This document shows, in pieces, positions 35,897 to 47,671 of a stretch of DNA of 64,000 bases. Numbering within the stretch: the first letter of the stretch is position 1; every line of letters begins with the position of its first letter. Source of the DNA: Sclerotinia nivalis. Lineage: Eukaryota; Ascomycota; Leotiomycetes; Helotiales; Sclerotiniaceae. Below the pieces are notes generated by a model. The model saw only the letters and a program-made list of their open reading frames with translations. It was not told the DNA's origin and ran no database searches. The translations under genes were made by a program, and so were the position numbers. The DNA is taken from assembly GCA_029531795.1 (NCBI GenBank), contig JAPEIS010000009.1, positions 868,001-932,000 of the forward strand, read 5' to 3'.

Positions 35897-37308
35897 TTGA
35901 CTGTTAAATTGAAAAAAGGATATTCTATACATAATAGTTTATTACTCCACAAAGACCGATTAATTGTATCCGATGTAGATGACCTCTGTACTAATCTTAT
36001 AGAGGAAATTTATACCCAAATCTTTTCAATTCATCTTGGTAAAATCAAGACGAAACTAATCATAAAAAAGCAATATTTTTGGAAAGGAATGATCAACTAT
36101 ATCAACCAATACATCGACAATTATACCACTTGCCACAATTATCATGTCCCGAGAGATCGAACGTCTGGTTTTTTACATTCTTTGCTTATTCCTGTCCGAC
36201 CATAAACAGATATATCAATGGACTTCAAATCATTTTCGAAGGATAAGCACAAATACAATAACATTTTTGTAGTTGTCGACAAACTATCGAAGCAATCAAT
36301 ATGTATCCCTTGCTATCACACTACAACCGCCCGGGAAATGGCTTTACTATACCTGAACCACATCTACCATTGGAAAGGCGCTCCAACTACTATTACATCC
36401 GATAGAAATCCGCAATTCATTTCCAGCTTCTGGAACGAATTCATACGAATCCTAGATGTCAAATTAAAACTATCCACAATCTACCATCCTCAAACAAATA
36501 AACAAACCGAAATCATAAATCAATATCTGAATCAACGACTCCGATCCTATATCAATTACTATCAAAACAATTGATCGGAACTCTTATATATAATGAATTA
36601 CATACAACTCACTATACCCCACGAAAGCTTAAGAATATCCCCTTTCGAACTTCAAAACAAATATTCTCCAACCACTTCCTTCGATTGGGATAAACCCCCT
36701 TCCAACACCCCTTATACAACTACAGAAAAGTTGAACTACACTGATGTACAAACTTTCTCCAAACATATATATAAAGCTTGGAAAATAACTAAGGATATCC
36801 TTTCTAAAGCCCAACAAAAAAAGATAAAGGATATCGATTGTTATCGACAACCTATCGACTTCCAAATAGAAAACGAAGTATATATAACTACTAGAAACTT
36901 CACTACAAAAAGATCTAACCGCAAACTTGATCTGTAGATAGCCAGACCATACTATATACTCGAAAAAGTCGGCCATTCGTATCGATTAGACCTTCCTGAA
37001 AGTATACAAATCCATAAAATCTTTTCCCCCAATAAACTACGAAAAGCTATAGAAAATCCAATTCCCGGACAACATATCGAATCTCCTTCATCTATTGTAA
37101 TAACAGTAGATGCGGAATTCGAAATGCAGCAAATCCTAGCATCGAAACTCCTCCACGGACAGATCCGATACAAAATAAAATAGGTAGAATACAACAACAA
37201 CCCTATATAATATTACTATTCCGATATCATATACACTCCGTATAAGATACAGGAGTTCTATACTCAATATCCTGAAACTGTAGGACCTCCTAATCACCTT
37301 CTTGAATA
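35897..37308 (+). pseudogene. Element B integrase and chromodomain
   Basis: Frame 2 continues. The H2C2 region is decayed but keeps C..C in YTTCHNYH (36122-36145). The core domain has MDFKSFSKD (36218), ITSDRNPQF (36390) and HPQTNKQTEIINQYL (36490), giving the D-D-E triad. A C-terminal domain follows, then a chromodomain near 37110-37300 (EMQQILASKLLHGQIRYKIK, FYTQYPE), with Trp codons replaced by stops. This is the characteristic tail of fungal Ty3 chromoviruses. Confidence 0.87.
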
Positions 37309-37587
37309 AATAAAAGCCTAGAAGAATGATAACGATGACTACAACGAATTCGCAGATGGTAAATCTATGAATAGAACCACAAAACAGAATTATTTGTCTG
37401 CTCTCCCTCCCTTCGAAAAGGAGGTTGCACCTAAATTATAATTCACTTCAAAAAATCATTTGTTGTTGTTTTTGCTTTTTCTGTTGTTTATTTGCTTGCT
37501 TTGATTTTTACCCCGTTCCTTCTCTTTCCTTACTATTATTCTATTCAATATACAATAACTGTATTTCCATCAAACTAATTCAATTCA

Positions 37588-38481
37588 TTGAAAAATATCT
37601 TTTTCATTATAAATTTTCTAAGAAGTCTATTCAATTCGCCTCGAAGAGCTACTGCGGTTTCGTCCTCAAACAATCCCGCCAACGATCGTTCCTCTCCTTC
37701 CGCCTCTCCCTCTTCGAGGCTTGCTACACCTCCTCTTGTAATAGAAAATGCTGACCGCCATTCTCCTAAGCAAAACAAAAGCTCCCAAATAATCGCATCT
37801 CCGAACAACAAAGAAATACATTTCTCCAACATCATCGACTTTATCGAAAATCACCCAGATATACTTATCGTCGATGCAACACAAATGATCGATATAGCTA
37901 AAATACAACCTATACAAACTAACACCGGTCTCAAAGATTTTGCCCATCACCTCGACATATTCGAAAAAACAAAACAATTTTATAAACAATTGAATATAAT
38001 GAAAAAGGACACAAACAAAAAGCATACGAAATTCATCGAAATAACCGATAAAGGCAAACACGCGAAACTCGATATCAGACTCTTGCAAAAAAGGCTAACC
38101 ACCTACACTCAAAGCAGAACATTAACTTTAAAGCTGTTTATTGAGGCTCATCCAAAATGACAAATGAATGCTACTCTCGCATCCAAACTCGCCCGCATCG
38201 TAGTCACAGCGACCAGCAGTATTAATACATGCCGAGCCCTGAATACTACTGTCATCGAGCGTTTTCAGCGGTACGATCACGAAGGTGGGAGCGGTGGAAA
38301 TCGAACCAGGCAATCCGCGAAAACCCCTTCAACTCCGATAAAAAAGGCCTTCGCAAAGCCTATCGAAATCGAAAGCGACGACGACGATTCCATCCCCAAC
38401 ACGCCACAAAAGAAGAGAAAAGCTGTATTGGTAAAACAAGAACCTGTTTCGCCGGTACGAAAGGTTAGGAGGAAGGTTTGA
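37588..38481 (+). pseudogene. Third ORF of element B (unknown function, basic C-terminus)
   Basis: Two adjacent open stretches lie in one frame (37588-38160 and 38164-38481), separated only by a TGA at 38158-38160. Together they encode about 297 codons between pol and the 3' LTR. The N-terminus is short and hydrophobic (FIINFL), then Ser/Pro-rich. The middle is helical and charged. The end has an acidic patch ESDDDDS and basic clusters KKRKAVLVK and VRKVRRKV resembling nuclear localisation signals. It is not an envelope: there is no signal peptide plus transmembrane pair. It is much less broken than gag and pol of the same element. Function unknown. Confidence 0.55.
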
Positions 38482-38513
38482 GGGCAAGCCTGTTTTCTTT
38501 GAGAGGGGGGTGA

Positions 38514-38768
38514 TGTGACGATCCTGTTATTCTATTATACCATAAATACCTTAGGCCACTCTTTCGGCTTTTGGTCCCCTCCGAAGGGATCAAAATACCT
38601 CAGGTTATTATTTCATTTATTTCACCCTGTATTCGCTTAGGGCTTTGGTCCCCTCCGAGGGGACCATAAAAGGCTCAACTCTATTGTATTTGGTACGGTA
38701 GTTTGTTATTCTCTAGTATAGATTAATTGATTCATTCTATCATGCCTTGAATTAAGACCATCGTCACA
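38514..38768 (+). repeat. 3' LTR of element B
   Basis: It is 255 bp, running TGTGACGATCC..CATCGTCACA, and is better preserved than the 5' LTR. The TAAGC duplicate follows. Confidence 0.94.
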
Positions 38769-38773
38769 TAAGC

Positions 38774-39558
38774 TTATTGATCTGAATTTCTGTTTCGATT
38801 CAATTTCAAGATTATCTATCGATCAAATAAACAAAAAACTAAACCTAATGTTCTGATTAGGAAGTTAGAGGATCTATCTAAAGAAAAAAATGAACGTTTT
38901 CTATACCAAAACCAAACGATTTTGAAATCAGAAAACCTTGATTCTGTTTTGTTCTCTGTATTTATTTCTGTTTCTGTATCTGTCTCGTTTATACTTATCT
39001 CGTTTAATCCGATAGATTCCTTGAAGAAAAGAATTCGTTTTGCGATCACTATCTGTAGTCAATTTTATTGATCGTCGAAAGAATTTGATTTAGTTTGTTT
39101 AGTCCTTAGATCTATTCTATCCGTTCTTAATTCTCTGTCTATTTCTGATATTCTGTTTATTCCCAAAGCTTTACCGATCCTTGAATCATTGTTTGTTTCT
39201 ATTGTTCTGTCTGATTAATTCTCGATATTCGTTATAATCCTCGATCTGCTATTCGAACTATTGGAGGAATTGAAAACTTTATTTACTGAAGTATATATAT
39301 CCGATCCTATATTTGTATCTATTCTGAAGACTTTGATAGAAAAAGTATTCAAGCATTTCTGTATTACCCTATCCGAATGCATCGAAAATAATAACCTGTT
39401 GTATTATCACAGGAAGTTTTTCATTCCTAATTATGATAATCTAAAAGCTGAACTGTTTCGTTTAATCCACGATTCTTTTGTTATAGGTTATCTGTATTGT
39501 ATTTGTACCTTCGAGTTCCTATCCCGAAATTACTATTGATCTGGATATTATAATTATA
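38774..39558 (+). pseudogene. Element E pol after element B: H2C2 integrase region
   Basis: It continues the RNase H/integrase linker broken at 31601. The best part is 39261-39539: ELFRLIHDSFVIGYLYCICT and FELLSRNYYW-like text, the decayed HHCC zinc-binding N-terminus of integrase. The homologous unbroken stretch is at 48684-49331 in the D remnant. Confidence 0.78.
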
Positions 39559-39563
39559 TCAAC

Positions 39564-39776
39564 TATCACGGAGGCAGCAGACAGGATAACAGAAATCACT
39601 TTTATTGATAAGACGTAGCTCGAAGAGCTACGTTTCTATAGAAGGAACGGTTCCTTAAACACATTTATGTGTAGCGCTAGCCCCGACCGGGGCTAGCCTA
39701 CACTTATCCGAGGTCCGACTCCTACGGGTCGGAACCCGAGCGGTCTCCGTATACCATATACGGGGACCCCGTGACA
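39564..39776 (-). repeat. Solo LTR, little mutated, D/E-related family
   Basis: It is 213 bp, running TGTCACGGGG..CCGTGATA on the minus strand, with a TCAAC duplication (39559-39563 and 39777-39781). Its 5' part on the plus strand (GGAGGCAGCAGACAGG, AGCTCGAAGAGCT) matches the 3' part of the D/E LTRs in reverse. The rest is different and GC-rich, with four hairpins. Low RIP damage marks it as one of the youngest insertions. Confidence 0.9.
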
Positions 39777-39910
39777 TCAACCGTTGGGTATATAATTGTT
39801 ATAATTACCATCAAACAGTATCGAACTATAAAAAACAAAAAGGTATCCTCTATCCATTTCCGATCCCTCAACAAATGTAGAGGGATATATCGATCGATTT
39901 CATAACACAC

Positions 39911-40369
39911 TGTTACGCCGCTACAATCCTTTATCACTAAGAAATGATCAAGGGACTTATAGAAAGGCCGTGGTGGTTTCTACTAAAGATTAAATAGGGG
40001 TTTGGTGAAAAAGAAAGATATAACGATTGTATTATATAGTAATTATAGTGTTTAAACTAATAATTGTTTTTGAGTATGAAGTTTTACAAATAAAGGAATC
40101 CATTCTATTTATATAAACCTTTGTATTTGGGAGCCCTAGAAGCCCTCGAAGCTTCAATGCTCCGGGAGCGTTGGGAGCCTTCGAAACTCCAATGCTTCAG
40201 GAGTGTTGGGAACCTTCGAAACTCCAATGCTTTATGTTTTATTACATATTCTAATATTAATATAATCTATACTCGTTTGTTCCTACAACCACCTTAATCT
40301 TATACTAATCCGATCAAATCATAATGTGTATTCATACGATTGGTTACTGTAAGATCTATGATCGTAATA
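39911..40369 (-). repeat. 3' LTR of element F, with internal tandem repeats
   Basis: It is 459 bp. It contains about three degenerate copies of a ~34-bp unit (GGGAGCCTTCGAAACTCCAA.. type) at 40129-40232, and the same array is in the other LTR. Confidence 0.92.
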
Positions 40370-40552
40370 CTATCCTTTATTTAGGTTAAAACTTATCTCA
40401 AGTTTATAAAGCGGAACTATATTCTGAAGAAAAGTGCAAAACTCTCTTTTTCTATTATATCTTTTTCCAAAATTAAAAAATCTTTACCTTCCGCTCGAAA
40501 ATGTTCCGAATAGATTCTTCTAGTTCAATCTATTAATAATTGTGGAGTTAAA

Positions 40553-41017
40553 ATGTCTCCCTATTCTCATTATCACAATGAAAAACTTCGTTGTGTGAAA
40601 GATATTAATAATCCTCAATATTCTTGTTGTTCCGAGTATATTCTGACTAGAATTCCTTGTAATACCGAATTTCCTTTGAAAGAAGATTGGGATCGGGAAG
40701 TGTTTTGTATTTCGGATTGGGTTTCTTTGAATAAACAAAAAGAGAAATTAGATTGTAAAAAGAAAAAAGCGCTTACTAAAATTTTACGTTTGCGTAAACA
40801 AAAGAAATTCCTACACAATTGTAAAAAACGGATAGCTGATCGTGATCTTAAATATTTGAATGAATTAGATGCTTTGGAAGAGAAAAAACGATTGGCAAAA
40901 GAGCAAGTGGAGAAGGAAAAAACAAACAGAAATGTTTTCAGCTTTAGTAATATTCCGTTCGATCTTTTGAAGGGTTTCGACCCTTCGTCTTTTTCGAATC
41001 CCTTTGATCTTTTCTAG
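40553..41017 (+). CDS. Antisense ORF in element F (coiled-coil protein, unknown function)
   Basis: The 154-codon frame with an ATG start runs opposite to gag-pol, 184 bp inside the left LTR. The N-terminus is Cys/Tyr/Trp-containing (KEDWDREVFCISDWVSL). The centre is a long Lys/Glu-rich helix (KQKEKLDCKKKKALTKIL, ELDALEEKKRLAKEQVEKEK) with a heptad-like pattern, followed by an FDLLKGFDPSSF tail. No stop interrupts it, although gag and pol of the same element are broken. From memory, similar short coiled-coil proteins annotated in fungi look transposon-linked, but I cannot confirm this. The left LTR read in plus direction could supply a promoter. Confidence 0.55.
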   Translation: MSPYSHYHNEKLRCVKDINNPQYSCCSEYILTRIPCNTEFPLKEDWDREVFCISDWVSLNKQKEKLDCKKKKALTKILRLRKQKKFLHNCKKRIADRDLKYLNELDALEEKKRLAKEQVEKEKTNRNVFSFSNIPFDLLKGFDPSSFSNPFDLF

Positions 41018-41114
41018 ATAGATCCGGATATTGCTAATAGAACGCCTGCAGCTTTTCAGGGTAATTGAGATTCTTCCTAGATTCCCAAATGTTTTCTGAA
41101 TGTAGATAATCGAG

Positions 41115-42428
41115 CTATTTGATTAAATACTTTATTGTATTTCTAATATATTTGCAATCTAGTATCGTTTCGATATCGTATTTGACGTTCGGATTGATAA
41201 ATTCGATTATGGTCTCTAATACATTCGACACTCCTGGTAACGTTAGTTCGAATAAGGATATATAGAACACTAAATAGATATTCATAGTATTTGATAGCTT
41301 CAATCTGAAATTGATAGGTCTTATTATTTCTTCGATTTCGAATAGTCCTAGTTTTTTGTGGTTTAGTTTATCGCTTGATTGTTGTATTTGAATATTTCTT
41401 CGAATCAAATAAACTTTATCCCTTTTTTTAAGAGTAGATCCTATACTCCATGATTTGTTATAATATGCAGCTGTTCTCAAGGTTATAAACTGCAGATTCA
41501 ATAAAAGCTGTTCGTATAGTTCCTTGATTTCCGATATATCTTTTATAGCTTCGTCAGTATTTGTTGTTTGTAGGAATGATGAACGGTAGACTAATGAAAT
41601 ATATCCATAATTAATATATACTAACATTACCTTTGTTGTTTCTGTCTCCGATATATTGTATATGAATTGAGCTAAAGGTAGTAGTTCAACCCAATTGTCT
41701 TGTTTATAATTGATATAACAACATAGATAGACTTCCATCGTCTGATTTAGATATTCTGTTTAGTCATCTATTTGAAAATGAAATACAATAGATAGTTTGC
41801 ATTTAACTCCAAGTAATACTATAAAAGTAATCCAGAATTTTGATGTAAAAAGTTTATCCCTATTTGAAATTATTTCCTCTGATACACTGTAAATGTTGAC
41901 TATGTTTTGTAGAAATATATAAACCAGATTATCTACCATCCATTTCTTACAGAATGATATCATATAAGCGAATTTCGTTAATCTATCTGTCACTACTAGA
42001 ATAGAATCATACTCCTTTAATATAACTAGTTCTTTAGATATAAATAATTTCACTACGAAATCCCATACAATAGACTTCTACAATTGAATAGATAATTCAG
42101 GGGTCTTGAGCTGACCATATAAAGCATGCCTAACAACTTTATTCCGTATACAAATATCGCAATTCCCAATTACTTTCTCAATTGTAATCCTCATTTTTGG
42201 AAAGTAAACTTCTTTCCTGATTCTAACAAAGATTCTAGTTACTCCTTGATACCCATAAGCTGGAAGTTCGTATTGTTTTCGAATATATCCTTCAGCTAAT
42301 CTGAAAGGTATATATAATTTGTTGTAGAAATATATGAACTCTTCATCAATACTGAATCCCTTTTCTAAATTGTTTGTATTTTTAAAGATTCGTTTCGCAA
42401 TAATATCTTGTTCATATTCTGTTTTCAA
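41115..42428 (-). pseudogene. Element F integrase
   Basis: Minus strand. The H2C2 region is at 42078-42428 (CDICIRNKVVRHALYGQL; the C-x2-C pair is retained). The core is at 41760-42053 (ILVVTDRLTKFAYMI and ISNRDKLF, with Asp changed to Asn in the second motif). The C-terminal domain is at 41115-41738 (LLPLAQFIYNIS, KLNHKKLGLFEIEEI), ending in FINPNVKYDIETILDCKYI, which may be a chromodomain start. Confidence 0.8.
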
Positions 42429-42429
42429 C

Positions 42430-43860
42430 TGTTCCTTGATTATACTGTAATCAATTCTGAAGGAAATAACAAATTGTAGTTTATTGTATACTAATGCACT
42501 ATCTTTTTCCTTTAAGATCGTATATATTTCATATACTTTATTTTATAAATATTCCGGTTTTCTATTGAAAGCATCAATTCTGGTGTTTTCTGTTCCTTTG
42601 ATATATGAAATGCAAAAATTGTAGACAGCTATGATTTCGGATCATCTGATTTACCGTTTGTTTAATTCCTTCATTGTAATGAAATAAACTAAGTTCTTAT
42701 AATCGATATATACCTACACCGTATATTTCGATCCTTCCAAATAGATTCTCCATTCCCTAAATGCTTTGATTATAGCTAGCAGTTCCTTATCGTAAATCTT
42801 ATAATTCAATTCTGCTGATAATAGTTTACAGAAATAGTAGACTATTGATTGTTATTTCTTATTCGCTTTTGATTGGTTTAATACTGTTCCTAGAGTATAA
42901 TCCGAAGAATCGGTTTCGATCTCAATTGATAATTCAGGGTCAAATGATAAAAGTATTGGTTCTTTTATAAAAGCTTACTTGAATAGTTCAAAAGTTTCCT
43001 ATACCTTTTCCATCCATTGAAATTCTCCCTGATTCTTCTTGGTTATTTCGGATATCGGAGTTGCTATTTTCGAATAATCTTTAATGAACCTACAATAGAA
43101 ATTAACAAATCCTAAAAAGGATTATACTTCCTTAACACTTATAAACTAACTCCATTCTTGAATAGCCTATAATTTGTCTGAACTTATTTTGAATCCTCCT
43201 GGAAAGATTGTATAACTTAAAAACTCCATTTCCATAACATAGAATACACATTTGCTAAATTTGCATTGAAGATCTGCTTCTTTCAAGCATACTAAAATAT
43301 TACTGACATCTTGAATATATTATTCCAGAGTCTCCAAATAGACCAATATATCGTTCAAATAACAAATACAACAAATATCGAAATACTTTCTCAATACATT
43401 ATTTATCAAATACATATATATTATTAGTACATTGATTAGCCCAAATGGTATAACCTGATACTTGTATAATCCGTATCGAGTTCTGAATACTGTTTTCCAT
43501 TCTTCACCTTTCTTCATTCTGATTAAATGAAAACCGTTTCGTAAATCAAACTTAAAGAAGATCTTAGCTTTCCTTAATCGATCTCTCAATTCCATAACTA
43601 ATAGAAATAGATATCGATCCTTGATTATCATATCGTTAAGCTTGCAATAATCTACACATAGCCTTTTAGTTCCATCCTTTTTAGATACGTATAATACAGG
43701 GCTAGCTGCCTGTAAAGTGGATTCTCTGATCCATCCTTTCTTTAAACTATCATCAATATATTCCTTGAACATCCTCAAATCTCTTTCCGATATTTGATAA
43801 ATAAACCCAAATAAAGGCATCTTTCCTTTCATTAGTACTATTTCGTGATCCTACAGTTTG
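42430..43860 (-). pseudogene. Element F reverse transcriptase and RNase H
   Basis: Minus strand. The best open run is 43320-43832: GWIRESTLQAASPVLYVSKK, RLCVDYCKLNDM, FFKFDLRNGFHLIRM, then CICYLNDILVYLETLE (YLDD changed to YLND). RNase H follows ([26 protein letters not shown] near 42760-42930). Nonsense codons are dense towards the integrase. Confidence 0.83.
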
Positions 43861-44249
43861 TATTTTGGTAAAGCCTCGTAGCCTTTTCTTTCCTCAAAAA
43901 GTTTTGTATATTTCCTATACTTCATTAATATATCCATCAGTAAAGAATCCTAGACTCGATATCCTACATCGATGAAATTGTTCGCTTTCAACTCCTTAAA
44001 GTGTATATTCAATCTCGCAAACTCGTGCATATCTCGATGATCGCAATTGCATTGATCGAATATCAAAGTTCCTCGATTCCAATTAATATTGGGGTTATAC
44101 CATATCAACTATATCATACCCAATATAACCTGATGATTCCTCAATGGAACTACATCAAACTATATAAACTTATAATATTCACCTATCTACATTTCTGTTG
44201 GCTTGATCTCTATTCGTACCATTCCATTTTCAGCATCAATTAATTGTCC

Positions 44250-46100
44250 ATCTACTAATTGCAATATATATAAATGTTTCTTCGTTTAAAACCTTATATC
44301 AACTTCTTGCGCAGCTTCTTGTACAATAAAATTTCCGGTTGCTCCAAAATCTATCATAGCTCTAAACCGATACCCATTGATCATAACCATCAGATTGATC
44401 TGTCCATTGTATCCTGTAACATTTAATTGCCTATTTTAACCCGTTCGGTTGTTTTGATCAATTTGATCAATTTGGTCAATTTGGTCAATTTGGTCAATTA
44501 AGCGATTTAACTGACCTGATGGAGAAACATTCCAACAATCTTCTTCCTTATCGTTTATAATTGTTTGACCAACTGAAATCTCATCGTCAAGTATGTTTTT
44601 CCATTTGATGGCTAAAGATAGTCCTTGTATAACTCGGAGAAAATGTCCTATTGTCTATAGAGATTATATGATTTGGGTTTGCATCAAATATTCATTCCCT
44701 ATTTATTATATTAAATATATTTTGTATATAGGATGATTAATATCATAATGGAAGTAAATGATTTTCTATATTTCTTTTGGTTCAGGCATTTTTATATAAT
44801 GATATAAAGTTTTTTCGACAAAGGAGAAATTGATCGTAACTCTGTACTATAAGATTCTATACTTATCGATGATTCTTACCTTATAAGTTTCTCCCTTTAT
44901 AGCACCTTTCATACTTAAATCGTTATTATGAATTCCTTCATTTGTTTCTCCAAATTTCCAAATTCGATGATTCCATTCATCGATATACTGTATAATCCAA
45001 AGTTCCTTTGAACTTGGCTTTCGATTGATCCACAAAATTGATTCTTCTTCTGAATCTTCTGATTCTTCGAATTGATTATCCTCCAGTTGTTCTTTAAAAC
45101 CTAAATCCACACAACTTAGAGCGCATAACTGAAATACGAATGTCATATTGAATTGCTTCTTGCCTTTCCAAGGTTTCTTATTCCGATTAAAATTTCCTTG
45201 TTTCTTTTGGCGATGAATTGCAGCTCTATATCCTGATTGTCTATATTCGAAACATAACTTCTCATTTCTACACCTATCTATTTCTTCCTTGGATAGCTTT
45301 CCTCGGATAATAGCATCCAGCTTCATCGGATCTCCATAACTTTCATTCCTAGTTTAACATCGTCTTCCTTCGTTTCGCTTGTAATTCTAACCTAAATAGT
45401 TTTGGAACTTCTTATCTCGCTGATATTCGTAAAGCTGATTATCGATTTTAATTGCGAGTTCTATCATTTCGTTGATATTTGTAGACTCGATGCCTCTTGC
45501 AAATTCCAACTTTACATGATCTTTGAAGCCGCGATGGAAATAACTTAGCAAAGCCTGTTGATCCCATCCGATTTGATTAGCATATCGTCTGAATTCCATA
45601 GCATAATTGATCGCTGCTCCGGTTTGTTTTAAAGCGAATAGGTTTCGTTCGGCTATCTTAACTTCGTCGATATCCCCAAATACTCATTCGATTTCTCTCT
45701 TGAATCCTACAAAGCTTTCGAAAATGGTTCGTATAATTGTTATACAATAATCTCCAGATTTGGTAAAATAATCTTTGAGATAAAATTGAATCCATTTAGC
45801 CGCTTCTCCACGAAGGTAAAAGGAAACATACAGATTATAACTATCGGGAATCACAAATTTGGTAGCGTTGAATTTGAAGTACATGTCGGTTTGAAGTAGA
45901 AAAATTTCGAATTCCCTTCGATTGCCGTGATACTTGTCGAGTATTGTTACTCGTAAAATTTCCGTAATCTGTACTAGAACAGAATCGGTATCTGATAATT
46001 CAACATCACTATCGTTGTTATTATTGTTCGAAGGGATACTGGTGACGGGGTCTTGCGAAAATATAGTTCGAAATGAGACATACCAAGTCGATGTTTGAGC
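44250..46100 (-). pseudogene. Element F gag and protease
   Basis: Minus strand. Capsid text FYLRGEAAKWIQFYLKDY (45684-45884) and YAMEFRRYANQIGWDQQALL (45387-45599) is typical of Ty3 gag. A decayed zinc box LCFEYRQSGYRAA lies near 45230. An acidic linker with EESEDSEEES follows, then a run of IDQ triplets from a 9-bp tandem repeat at about 44456-44502. The protease AMIDFGATGNFI near 44350 has the D-S-G triad changed to D-F-G. Confidence 0.8.
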
Positions 46101-46118
46101 TAATAAGGATACTCAAAG

Positions 46119-46577
46119 TATTACACCGCTACAATCCTTTATCACTAAGAAGTGATCAAGGGATTTATAGAAAGGCCATAATGATTTCTACTAAAGATCA
46201 AACAAAAACTTAATGAGAAAAAAAGATATAACGATTGTATTATATAATAACTATAATATTTAAACTAATGGTTGTTCTTGAATACGAAGTTCTACAAATA
46301 AAGGAATCCATCCTATTTATATAGATCTTCGTATTTGGGAACCCTAGAAGCCCTCGAAGTTCCAATACTCCGGAAACATTGGAAGCCTTCGAAATTTCAA
46401 TGCTTTAGGAGCATTGGGAGCCTTCGAAACTCCAATGCTCCATACTCCATCACATATTCTGATACTAACATAATCTATATTCGTTTGTTCCTACGACCAT
46501 CTTAATCTCATACTAATCCGATCAAATCATAACATATATTCACACGATCGGTTACTGTAAGATCCGTGATCGTAACA
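46119..46577 (-). repeat. 5' LTR of element F
   Basis: It is 459 bp, the same length as its partner. The tandem 34-bp units are at about 46335-46440. The CACAC duplicate follows at 46578-46582. Confidence 0.92.
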
Positions 46578-46582
46578 CACAC

Positions 46583-47660
46583 CTCCCGAAAAGTTTTGGT
46601 TACGATACGATATTCGTAATAATCAACCGATTAATTAAAATGAAGCATTTCCTGCCTTATTATAGTATTTGTAATTCCGAAAAAGTAATCTATTTGTTTC
46701 TAAAATATATCTAGAAGTTGTACAACTTATTGTCGACGATTATATCCGATCGTAGTGTTCAATTTATATTTGATTTCTAGAAATACGTCTGTAAACGTCT
46801 AAGTACAATATCGAAATTATCGACAGCCTATTATCCGGAAACCGATAGGCAAATTGAAAGAACAAACGCTATACTCGAATAATATCTCCGATTATACATC
46901 TCATACCTACAGAATGATTGGTCCGAATAGTTATCGATTGCTGAATTTTCAATCAATTCTGTTTGATCTGAAAGTTCCTATCTGATTTTGTTCTTTGCGA
47001 ATTACAACTATCATCTGTATATAGAATTTGAATTGTTCATTGTTATTAACTGTTCTGGTATTTGGGATACCAAAGAGTTTGTCAAGAAAATGTCCCTGAT
47101 CGTTGAACATCTGAAGATCGAATTGATTGTTAATCAAGTTTGTTATACAAAGAATACCGATGTCTATTGTACTTTTACCCGTCATTACAATTCTGGTGAT
47201 CTAGTTTAATTGAACACCAAAAACATCAAAACCCTAAGACCCCAGAAGAAACTAGATTGGAAGAATCTAGGCCCGTTCCGGATTCTGCGAACTATAGGTG
47301 TATATACTTACAAACTCAAACTATCTACCTCGATGAGAAATCACCCTATATTCCATATAAACTTACTACACCCCACTTATAACGATCCTATCCTTGATCA
47401 ACATAATCCATCCTTTTCTTCTATTGAAATCGAAAGAATCGAACAATTCGAAATAAAGAAAGTTCTGAATTCCCGCTAGGAGTGTTGCGATCGCAATAGC
47501 TCCCGTTTGAAATATATTATCCGATGGATCGGCTACGATGAGCCGATCGAAGAGTTTATTGATTACCTGAACAATACTCGAGAGTTAATCCAGAATTACT
47601 ATTGGAGGTATCTGGATAAATTTGGCCTTTATAACCATCTCAACGGAGTTCGGCTTTAAG
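46583..47660 (+). pseudogene. Element E integrase core and chromodomain
   Basis: The plus-strand pol of E resumes after element F. Core motifs are SDRSVQF near 46750 and [18 protein letters not shown] near 46825. The 47210-47479 open run holds the KLDWKNLGPFRIL DNA-binding end and HPIFHINLLHP. The chromodomain follows near 47440-47590 (EQFEIKKVLNSR, YIIRWIGYDEPIEEF). Several nonsense changes break it. The polypurine tract AAGAAGGGGGGTAT precedes the LTR at 47672. Confidence 0.83.
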
Positions 47661-47671
47661 AAGGGGGGTAT

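Larger units (their letters stand above)
31607..38768 (+). mobile_element. Ty3-type chromovirus B with an extra third ORF
   Basis: It is 7162 bp with 255-bp LTRs (31607-31861, 38514-38768) and a TAAGC duplication (31602-31606 and 38769-38773). Gag is in frame 0, pol in frame 2 (-1), and a further ORF in frame 1 follows pol. The polypurine tract GAGAGGGGGG at 38501-38510 lies 3 bp before the 3' LTR. A solo LTR of the family is at 7575. It inserted into the RNase H region of element E. Confidence 0.93.
39911..46577 (-). mobile_element. Ty3-type element F with an antisense ORF
   Basis: It is 6667 bp with 459-bp LTRs (39911-40369 and 46119-46577) and a CACAC duplication (39906-39910 and 46578-46582). 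It is read on the minus strand as gag, protease, RT, RNase H and integrase. The unbroken target is visible in the D remnant near 49450 (CATAATACATTTTCCG). It belongs to a different family from A-E. On the opposite strand, between integrase and the 3' LTR, lies an intact ORF at 40553-41017. Confidence 0.92.

Noticed and set aside
36629..36976. 115-codon minus-strand frame within integrase of element B
   Set aside because: Shadow of the plus-strand integrase; the plus strand carries all recognisable motifs.
37666..38088. 140-codon minus-strand frame opposite the third ORF of element B
   Set aside because: The plus strand is open over a longer span with better composition; no domain on the minus strand.
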